A program made the position numbers and the translations under genes. DNA of 19,663 nt from DATEAV01 sp964513155 (lineage in GTDB: Bacteria > Chloroflexota > Anaerolineae > Anaerolineales > E44-bin32): positions 1-19,663 of the forward strand of contig CAZEMA010000042.1 in assembly GCA_964513155.1 (NCBI GenBank), written 5' to 3'. Shown here in pieces: positions 14,243 through 19,663 of the stretch. Under the pieces are notes generated by a model. The model was not told where the DNA came from. It saw only the letters and a list, made by a program, of their open reading frames with translations, and searched no databases. Position 1 is the first letter of the stretch. Each line of letters begins with the position of its first letter.

Positions 14243-15292
14243 ATGAATGGCAAAGGGCGGAAGGTTGTCACCTTCGGGGAAATCATGATGAGGCTGTCGC
14301 CTCCAGACCACCTGCGTTTCGCTCAGGCAGACAGCTTTGATGTGAGCTATGGGGGAGGGGAAGCGAACGTAGCGGCCTCGCTAGCCAACTTCGGGATGGA
14401 GACCGAATTCGTCACCCGCATCCCCGCCAACGACATCGGTGAGGCCTGCATCCATTTCCTTCGCCAGTACAACGTTGGGACCAGGTATATCGTCCGCGGT
14501 GGCGACCGACTAGGGATCTACTTCCTCGAGCACGGGGCGGTCCATCGCAGCAGCAAGGTCATCTACGACCGCGCCGCCTCTTCTCTCGCCACCCTGCAAC
14601 CCGGCGTGATCGACTGGGAGGCGGCCCTGGAGGGCGCTGCCTGGTTTCACTGGACAGGCATCACGCCGGCCGTCTCCGAGAGCGCTGCAGCCGCGTGCCG
14701 CGAAGCCATCCAGGCTGCCCGCCGACTCGGCCTGACGGTGTCTTGTGACATGAACTACCGAGCCAAGCTCTGGAAGTGGGGCAAACAGGCCGGGGAGGTG
14801 ATGGGGGATCTGGTCGGCCTTTGCGATGTGGCCATCGCAAATGAAGAGGACGCCGAGAAGGTCTTCGGGATTCGCGCCCCAGACACTGACGTGACCTCCG
14901 GCAAGCTGGATCCCGCGAAGTACCGCATCGTCTGCCAGAAGCTCTCGGAGCGCTTTCCCAGCCTCCGGTTCATCGCCATCACACTCCGGGGATCCCTTTC
15001 TGCCAGCCACAACTCGTGGAGCGGGATCCTGTGGCATGGCGGTGATCAGATCGTTGTGGGCCCAACCTATGAGATCACACCCATCATTGATCGAGTCGGT
15101 GCAGGCGACAGCTTCGTCGCAGGATTGATCTACGGCATGCTTACATTCGGTGACGACCACCAGCGAGCGCTCGAGTTCGCCGTCGCCGCCTCCGCCCTCA
15201 AGCACACGATCTTCGGCGACTTCAACCTGGTCTCAGTATCTGAAGTGGAAGCCCTGGTGGGAGGCAACCGATCGGGACGAGTGAGCCGGTGA
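14243..15292 (+). CDS. PfkB-family sugar kinase, 2-keto-3-deoxygluconate kinase type
   Basis: The 349-residue ribokinase-fold enzyme has the N-terminal VVTFGEIMMRLSPP and YGGGEANVA (36-44) signatures and the C-terminal DRVGAGDSF (283-291), where D289 is the catalytic base. It matches the KdgK-like group that usually stands beside a long KDPG aldolase, as here. The expected reaction is ATP-dependent phosphorylation of 2-keto-3-deoxygluconate to KDPG in the cytoplasm. The frame is open from 14201 (TTG), but the ATG at 14243 with GAGG 8 bases upstream gives the normal N terminus. The aldolase gene starts 113 bases downstream. Confidence 0.9.
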   Translation: MNGKGRKVVTFGEIMMRLSPPDHLRFAQADSFDVSYGGGEANVAASLANFGMETEFVTRIPANDIGEACIHFLRQYNVGTRYIVRGGDRLGIYFLEHGAVHRSSKVIYDRAASSLATLQPGVIDWEAALEGAAWFHWTGITPAVSESAAAACREAIQAARRLGLTVSCDMNYRAKLWKWGKQAGEVMGDLVGLCDVAIANEEDAEKVFGIRAPDTDVTSGKLDPAKYRIVCQKLSERFPSLRFIAITLRGSLSASHNSWSGILWHGGDQIVVGPTYEITPIIDRVGAGDSFVAGLIYGMLTFGDDHQRALEFAVAASALKHTIFGDFNLVSVSEVEALVGGNRSGRVSR

Positions 15293-15328
15293 AGCGGGGA
15301 AACAGAGAATGCTGAATAAGCCTGAAGG

Positions 15329-15361
15329 CCAAACGGGAAGGGTTTGACCCTCCCTATTTGG
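15329..15361 (+). terminator. Hairpin between kinase and aldolase genes
   Basis: CCAAA (15329-15333) pairs with TTTGG (15357-15361), and inside it GGGAAGGG (15335-15342) pairs with CCCTCCC (15348-15354) with one bulged A. It could attenuate or adjust expression of the aldolase; there is no T tract afterwards. Confidence 0.4.
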
Positions 15362-15405
15362 GTTGATGTTCTTCAACGCTTGCGAGAGCACCGGAGGACG
15401 GGAAG

Positions 15406-16092
15406 ATGGCGAGGCACAGCCGCTTGATCGTGTTGAACACCATGATCGAAACCGGCCTGGTCCCGGTCTTCTATCACCGAGACGTCGAGATCTCGGCCCA
15501 TATCCTCCAGGCCTGCCTGGACGGCGGGGCGCGCTGCGTCGAGTATACGAATCGAGGGGAACAGGCAAACCGGGTGTTCGAGGAACTGGCACGTCGATTC
15601 TCCGACCAGGACCGGCTAATCTTCGGGGTGGGGTCCGTCGTCGATGCGGGAACTGCAAGCCTCTATATCCAGGCGGGAGCCGAATTTGTCGTCGGTCCCG
15701 TGCTCAATCCTGACGTCGCCCGTGTCTGCAACCGTCGCAAAGTGGCGTACATCCCAGGGTGCGGAAGTGTGAGTGAGATCTCCCAAGCCGAGGAGTTGGG
15801 GGTGGAGATCTGCAAGATCTTTCCTGGCAAAGAGGTCGGCGGGCCCGGCTTTGTCGAGGCAGTTCGCGGGCCGATGCCCTGGACGCGGATCATGCCCACG
15901 GGCGGCGTCGATGCCACAGAGGAGAGCATCCGGGCCTGGTTCAAGGCGGGCGTCGCGTGCGTCGGCATCGGCAGCAAGCTTATCACCAAGGAACGAATGG
16001 CCAGCCAGGACTATGCCGGCATCACCGAGGCTATGCGCCAGCTACTGGGCTGGATCGAGACCGCCCGCGGAGGGAAGCCGGCGCTGGCATGA
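15406..16092 (+). CDS. KDPG/4-hydroxy-2-oxoglutarate aldolase, Eda family
   Basis: The 228-residue class I aldolase cleaves KDPG to pyruvate and glyceraldehyde 3-phosphate. The Schiff-base lysine is K137 in CKIFPG; E46 and R50 in VEYTNRG match the catalytic Glu and Arg of E. coli Eda, and GVGS (74-77) holds the phosphate-site Ser/Thr. PGCGSVSEI and WTRIMPTGGV are further signatures. It is the longer EYTNRG/NRRK form rather than the short E. coli form. GGAGG lies about 10 bases before the ATG. With the kinase it completes the lower Entner-Doudoroff-type branch. A sulfo- or other keto-deoxy acid substrate cannot be excluded. Confidence 0.93.
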   Translation: MARHSRLIVLNTMIETGLVPVFYHRDVEISAHILQACLDGGARCVEYTNRGEQANRVFEELARRFSDQDRLIFGVGSVVDAGTASLYIQAGAEFVVGPVLNPDVARVCNRRKVAYIPGCGSVSEISQAEELGVEICKIFPGKEVGGPGFVEAVRGPMPWTRIMPTGGVDATEESIRAWFKAGVACVGIGSKLITKERMASQDYAGITEAMRQLLGWIETARGGKPALA

Positions 16093-16186
16093 CGGCTACG
16101 TGAGGCTCCCGCGCAGCCCCTAGGGTCTGGCTGCCGCCCGATCCGCTGGGCTCGGGCCCGTGCCCTCACTGGGTGGCGGGACGGCC

Positions 16187-16235
16187 GCGCTCTCCGACTT
16201 CGGAAGTCCGGGGGACTTCCGAAGTCGGAGAGCGC
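16187..16235. repeat. Perfect 23-bp inverted repeat with nested palindromes
   Basis: Arms 16187-16209 and 16213-16235 are exactly complementary around GGG. Each arm contains its own smaller inverted repeat (GACTTC-G-GAAGTC and its complement), so the DNA could form one long hairpin or two short ones. It lies 95 bases after the aldolase stop. It may end the sugar operon, but no T tract follows and the symmetry exceeds what a terminator needs. Confidence 0.85.
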
Positions 16236-16403
16236 CTGCGATGTGCACCCCGTTGCCCAGAAGCCGGCCACTGCGCTCCGCCTAGCTTTCAGCCTCATGA
16301 GCATTCCGCTGCGGCTTGCGAAATCCCTGAGCTTTGCCCTAGCCGGGTAGGACCGGCTCGCCTCTCCCTCTTCCCGGGCCCGCCCAGGCAAGGATGCCAA
16401 ATA

Positions 16404-16412
16404 TGCTAGAAT
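16404..16412 (+). promoter_or_regulatory. Extended -10 promoter for the response regulator-cyclase gene
   Basis: TGCTAGAAT matches an extended -10 (TGn plus TAGAAT). No -35 is recognisable 17 bases upstream. Transcription from about 16419 would give a leader of about 230 bases. Confidence 0.5.
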
Positions 16413-16418
16413 CCCTGG

Positions 16419-16651
16419 ATGGCAGGACCTCTGGCCAAGCCCTGCAGCCGCCTGGAAGAACCGCCCCGGGCACAAATGGGTCGGCGGGACAAGGGCTCCC
16501 GTAAGGGGGCAGGGAATGTCGGATCGGGCTCAGGCTCTGCCGACCGTCGCCTAACGGCGTCCGTCCCCGGCTCTCCGGGATCGTAGCCGGGTCCGCTGGG
16601 CGACCATGACTGGCTGCCTAGGTAGGAGCCGGTCACTGGAGCCGCAGCCGC
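16419..16651 (+). promoter_or_regulatory. Structured 5' leader of the cyclase gene
   Basis: A 7-bp long-range helix GGTCGGC/GCCGACC (16479-16485 with 16539-16545) closes a G-rich domain. CCCGGCT (16566-16572) can pair with AGCCGGG (16585-16591) or, exclusively, its CCCGG with CCGGG (16575-16579). GACTGGCT (16608-16615) pairs with AGCCGGTC (16627-16634) with one G-U, 17 bases before the start codon. I do not recognise a known riboswitch class (c-di-GMP, c-di-AMP and cobalamin motifs do not fit). No coding sequence is apparent. Confidence 0.35.
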
Positions 16652-17713
16652 ATGGACCTGACCGCCATCTTCGGCCGACCACCAAGAATCCTGGTCGCCG
16701 ACGATGACTGGCTCAACCGGGACTTGCTCCAGGCTTACCTGGCCACCTCAGGCTGCCAGGTCGTCACGGCTCCCGACGGACAGGAGGCCCTCGAGCTCGC
16801 CCGCCAAACCGCCCCGGATATTGCCCTGGTCGACGTCCAGATGCCCCGTATGGACGGCCTGACGCTGTGCAGGGCGCTCAAGTCCGCCCCCGAGACCCGC
16901 TTCGTTCCGGTCGTCATCGTCACTGCCCTGGACACAGAGGAAGAGAAGCTCAAGGCGATCGAGGCCGGCGCCGACGACTTCGTCACCAAACCCTACAACT
17001 CCGTTGTCCTGCTGACCCGTGTCCGTTCGCTTCTGCGCATCAAGTACCTCCACGACGAGCTTGAGTCGCGTAACCGGCTGCTGCACCGGGTGCTTAATCG
17101 CTACGTCGCCGAGGACGTGGCCCAGACGATCCTGACCGATCCCGAGCGCTACCTGCATCTGGGCGGCGAGATCCGCCCGGTCACGGTCCTGTTCGCCGAC
17201 ATCCGTGGCTTCACCCTCTATACCGAACAGCGCTCCGGTCCCCAAGTTGTCGAGACCCTCAATAGCGTCTTCCCGCTCCTCAGCCAGGTCATCTTCTCCC
17301 ACCACGGCACCTTCGACAAGTACCTCGGTGACGGTCTAATGGCGTTCTATGGGGCGCCGGTCGGGGCTGACGACGACGCCCAACGGGCCGTTGACACGGC
17401 CATTGAGATGCAGCGGCTCTTCCGCGACCTGTGCAATCGAACACCCGACATGTCCGGCCTCGGCCTGGGGGTCGGGCTGCACTCAGGTGAGGCCGTGGTG
17501 GGAACGATCGGATCCGAGAAGCTGATGGAGTACACCGTCGTGGGCGACACGGTCAACGTTGCCAAACGGCTCCAAGAGACCGCCCGCGGCGGACAGGTGA
17601 TTGTCAGTCGGGCGACCTATGATCTGGTGCAGGGGATCAAGGCCAAACGGCTCAAGCCTCTCCGGCTCATCGGCCGGCGCACGCAGGTCGAGGCCTACCT
17701 CATCCAATGCTGA
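16652..17713 (+). CDS. Response regulator fused to class III adenylate cyclase
   Basis: The 353-residue cytoplasmic protein has an N-terminal REC domain (about 11-130) with acidic D17-D19, phospho-acceptor D61, T91 and K113. A helical linker (about 130-165) joins it to a class III cyclase domain (about 175-350). The cyclase has metal ligands D183 (FADIRGF) and D227 (YLGD), substrate residues K223 and T295, and N302 and R306 for transition-state binding, so it should be active and the K/T pair favours ATP. Phosphorylation by an unseen histidine kinase would tune cAMP synthesis. No kinase gene is adjacent. The ATG at 16652 has only a weak TGGAG upstream. Confidence 0.95.
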   Translation: MDLTAIFGRPPRILVADDDWLNRDLLQAYLATSGCQVVTAPDGQEALELARQTAPDIALVDVQMPRMDGLTLCRALKSAPETRFVPVVIVTALDTEEEKLKAIEAGADDFVTKPYNSVVLLTRVRSLLRIKYLHDELESRNRLLHRVLNRYVAEDVAQTILTDPERYLHLGGEIRPVTVLFADIRGFTLYTEQRSGPQVVETLNSVFPLLSQVIFSHHGTFDKYLGDGLMAFYGAPVGADDDAQRAVDTAIEMQRLFRDLCNRTPDMSGLGLGVGLHSGEAVVGTIGSEKLMEYTVVGDTVNVAKRLQETARGGQVIVSRATYDLVQGIKAKRLKPLRLIGRRTQVEAYLIQC

Positions 17714-17909
17714 CGGGAGGTCATGTCGCCTTCGTCGTTATGCCTTGATGAAAGGTGGAAGTAGACTGATCAGGGGGCGAGGAACTCTTCTGCGTTTCCG
17801 CTCACTTCTCCAGACACAACTCCCCGCCCTTGTCGCCTGCGTGATCCCTCGACCGACTTCCATCTGATAATTCCGAGGAGACGGGCCTAGCAGATCCCTA
17901 ACGGCTGAG
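17714..17909. other. Intergenic stretch after the cyclase gene
   Basis: I see no gene and no clear terminator. Its 3' end leads into the next promoter. Confidence 0.5.
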
Positions 17910-17915
17910 TATAAT
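17910..17915 (+). promoter_or_regulatory. Promoter -10 of the membrane protein gene
   Basis: A perfect TATAAT. The hexamer 17 bases upstream (CTAGCA, 17887-17892) matches the -35 consensus at only three positions. Transcription would start near 17922, leaving 14 or 32 bases before the two candidate start codons. Confidence 0.55.
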
Positions 17916-17935
17916 CGTGGCAGATACACACTCGC

Positions 17936-19552
17936 GTGATCACCTCATGCCCCATGGATAGAGCAGCACACTCCTCCCTCCCGCAGTCGCGCGGCATAAA
18001 CCGAATAGCGGCGTGGTTACTGTCATTCCCTCGGTTGGAAGTTGCCTCTCTCCTCGTCGTTTCGGGCATGTATGCTTACAACGCAATCCGCGTGGATCTC
18101 CCCCTGGGGTACGCGGGGCTCTATTCCTTGATGACGGAAGAGATCATCCGACAGCCCTTCCCCATGCCCACCGCGGTCCCATACTATGGCCCCGGGGGCA
18201 TACCCTTTGCATTTCCACCGGTGGCGTTGTATGTTGCCGCTTTCTTCGTGGGTGCGCTCCGCATCCCGTTGTTCACCTACCTTCGGTGGATGCCCCCGCT
18301 CGCAACAGTCGCGGCCCTGGTCGCGCTTTACGTCCTGTTCCGACTCATCTCTGGTGACAGGATGAAGGCCCTCCTTGGGACCATCATCGTTGCCTGTGCC
18401 GAAACTACCCATGCCTACCATGCCACGGCCTCGGGCATGGTGCGGAGCATTGCCCTGCTGTTCGCAATCCTGGCAGCGGTCTTTGCCTTTCGTGCCTTCG
18501 GGCAGAGCAGAAGATGGCTCGGCTTCAGCGTCTTGGCCGGGATCTTCGTCGCGTTGACGATCATGACCCACCTCGCCTACGCAGCCTTCGTTGTCCCGGG
18601 GATTGCGCTCATGGCAGTGCTGGATCCTCGGGGGAAACCCCGCCGGCGCCACTTCGAGGTGCTCGGCATCATTGCGGCCGTGGCTGTGGTCTGCTCGGCG
18701 GTCTGGTGGGCGCCGATTCTCAGCCGGTACGGATTCCAGGTCTTGCTGAATGCGGGCGTGACCCACGGCACGATGGGTTCGCTCCCGCGATCTCTCCGAG
18801 GCATCATCGGGACCCTGAGAGGGATGCTCCGATGGTACGCGAATCTCGGACAATCCTGGTGGCCGATGTCCCTTGCCGGGCTCGCCTTGGTGGGATTCGC
18901 CTATGCTATCGGAAGGGGCCGATGGCTGCTGCCGGCCTGGACTGTGGTCGTGGTTCTCTTCATGGGCCAAACGGAACGTTTCGAGATTCTCCTGTGCGGA
19001 TTGCTGATCGCAGAGGTGCTGGTGGATGCCTCGCGAGGCATCGTGCCCGCGGACCGGTGGAAGCCCCTGGCAGGCACCGCCTCCCTTCCTGGCCTTCTGT
19101 TCCTGGGTCTTGTGATGCTCCCGATCGTAGGATTGGGATTCCGCGGCATTCAATGGAGTGAATGGGCCTTATCGCCAGGCTTGCTGGAGACGACGCAATG
19201 GGTCAAGGAGAATTCGCCGGAAGACAGCGTGTATGTCTACCTTGGGAATGAGCACGATGTCGCCGAATGGTTGCCCTTCCTCGTGAGTCGGACGCCTGGT
19301 TTCGCTCCCTGGGGGGCGGAGTGGACGGGAGAGTATGGGACCCAACTGGCCATCATGGACGAGATGGGAGCATGCGTCAGCGCACAACGATTCCAGTGCG
19401 TGAAGGACCTCCTGGCAACACTGGGAGGAGAGGTACAGTTGTTGGTGCTTCCGTCTGAGCACATTCAAATGGAGAACGAGATCCTCTCAGACCCGGGCTG
19501 GCGGCAGGTTTTCAAGAATGACGAGTACGTGGTCTTTCGACAAACGGGGTGA
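17936..19552 (+). CDS. Polytopic membrane protein, glycosyltransferase (GT-C)-like
   Basis: The 538-residue protein has roughly 11 membrane segments (about 35-405) and an external C-terminal domain (about 410-538: TTQWVKENSPEDSVYVYLGN...). The layout resembles lipid-phosphate-sugar-dependent mannosyltransferase-like proteins (GT39/RgtA-type). The first loop contains MTEEIIRQPFPMP and GIPFAFPPVALY, but no clear catalytic acidic motif can be named, so function is inferred from shape only. GTG at 17936 and in-frame ATG at 17954 are both possible; neither has a Shine-Dalgarno sequence. It is a single-gene unit. Confidence 0.75.
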   Translation: MITSCPMDRAAHSSLPQSRGINRIAAWLLSFPRLEVASLLVVSGMYAYNAIRVDLPLGYAGLYSLMTEEIIRQPFPMPTAVPYYGPGGIPFAFPPVALYVAAFFVGALRIPLFTYLRWMPPLATVAALVALYVLFRLISGDRMKALLGTIIVACAETTHAYHATASGMVRSIALLFAILAAVFAFRAFGQSRRWLGFSVLAGIFVALTIMTHLAYAAFVVPGIALMAVLDPRGKPRRRHFEVLGIIAAVAVVCSAVWWAPILSRYGFQVLLNAGVTHGTMGSLPRSLRGIIGTLRGMLRWYANLGQSWWPMSLAGLALVGFAYAIGRGRWLLPAWTVVVVLFMGQTERFEILLCGLLIAEVLVDASRGIVPADRWKPLAGTASLPGLLFLGLVMLPIVGLGFRGIQWSEWALSPGLLETTQWVKENSPEDSVYVYLGNEHDVAEWLPFLVSRTPGFAPWGAEWTGEYGTQLAIMDEMGACVSAQRFQCVKDLLATLGGEVQLLVLPSEHIQMENEILSDPGWRQVFKNDEYVVFRQTG

Positions 19553-19591
19553 GGCAGGACGCTGGCGCACCGGCCGATGCACATGCCGACG

Positions 19592-19600
19592 TGATACAAT
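19592..19600 (+). promoter_or_regulatory. Extended -10 promoter of the tRNA gene
   Basis: TGATACAAT matches an extended -10 (TGn plus TACAAT) ending 10 bases before the tRNA 5' end, a usual spacing for tRNA promoters. Confidence 0.5.
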
Positions 19601-19610
19601 CCATGCTGGC

Positions 19611-19663
19611 GCCCCAGTAGCTCAAAAGGATAGAGCAGGGCACTCCTAAGGCCAAGGTTGGGG
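19611..19663 (+). tRNA. tRNA-Arg (anticodon CCU), 3' part cut by the window end
   Basis: Acceptor 5' strand GCCCCAG (19611-19617), TA, D-arm GCTC/GAGC (19620-19623 with 19633-19636) and anticodon loop CTCCTAA (19643-19649) with anticodon CCT at 19645-19647 are all present. The anticodon stem has only three clean pairs (28-42, 29-41, 30-40), with A31 opposite G39 and G27 opposite A43. The T arm and acceptor 3' strand are missing because the window ends. Confidence 0.8.

Noticed and set aside
16549..16555. GCCTAAC as a possible integron attC half-site
   Set aside because: The matching GTTRRRY end is absent downstream and there is no integrase or cassette structure.
16652..17713. cAMP circuit between this cyclase and the cyclic-nucleotide-fold protein at 7097-7570
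   Set aside because: The binding-fold protein lacks the residues that hold cAMP and the genes are 9 kb apart in separate units.
18023..19153. 376-codon minus-strand reading frame opposite the membrane protein gene
   Set aside because: Highly polar, repetitive His/Gln/Arg/Glu composition typical of an antisense shadow; the plus strand has a coherent membrane protein.

Overview
The window is high-GC bacterial chromosomal DNA, densely coded on both strands, with no phage, transposase or CRISPR signature. The gene set suggests a Chloroflexota (Anaerolineae-like) genome. The hints are the PheS variant with a Cys4 knuckle, a diacyl-lipoprotein-type sugar-binding protein, a T-box on a Phe-tRNA synthetase operon, and a KDG kinase plus long-form KDPG aldolase pair. 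This placement is inference; there is no rRNA or marker phylogeny here.

Positions 1-4300 are the phenylalanyl-tRNA synthetase operon. A strong promoter (188-215) leads into a T-box riboswitch (about 222-508) with a visible UUC specifier, a TGGT acceptor-binding sequence and an intrinsic terminator. A dispersed-repeat-like segment (about 509-572) lies just before pheS. Then come pheS, a small helical protein of unknown function, and pheT. pheT is interrupted by 100 Ns that probably stand for more than 500 real bases. A 12-bp bidirectional terminator ends the operon.

Positions 4300-7600 hold short housekeeping and regulatory units. On the minus strand are a coiled-coil GAF protein, a cold-shock protein, and a two-gene unit of a cyclic-nucleotide-binding-fold protein plus a NifU C-terminal-domain protein. 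On the plus strand are a DNPH1/Rcl-like deoxynucleotide N-hydrolase and a metallo-beta-lactamase-fold hydrolase.

Positions 7900-16100 are a plus-strand sugar-acid utilisation locus. It contains an IclR regulator with its promoter and repeated GTTTC/GAAAC operator half-sites, an aldehyde dehydrogenase, a ribose-type ABC importer (ATPase, permease, lipoprotein), a PfkB kinase of 2-keto-3-deoxygluconate type and a KDPG/KHG aldolase. Kinase and aldolase together would turn 2-keto-3-deoxygluconate into pyruvate and glyceraldehyde 3-phosphate. No dehydratase or dehydrogenase that would make KDG is present, so the imported compound is unknown.

Positions 16100-19663 hold a 560-nt non-coding stretch with a perfect 23-bp inverted repeat and a structured leader, then a response regulator fused to a class III adenylate cyclase, a polytopic glycosyltransferase-like membrane protein, and the 5' part of a tRNA-Arg(CCU) cut by the window end.

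The points most worth a second look are the helical protein between pheS and pheT, the structured leader of the cyclase, the half-site array at the IclR gene, the cyclic-nucleotide-fold protein that lacks ligand residues beside NifU, and the pheT assembly gap. I do not see a clearly new defence or mobile system.
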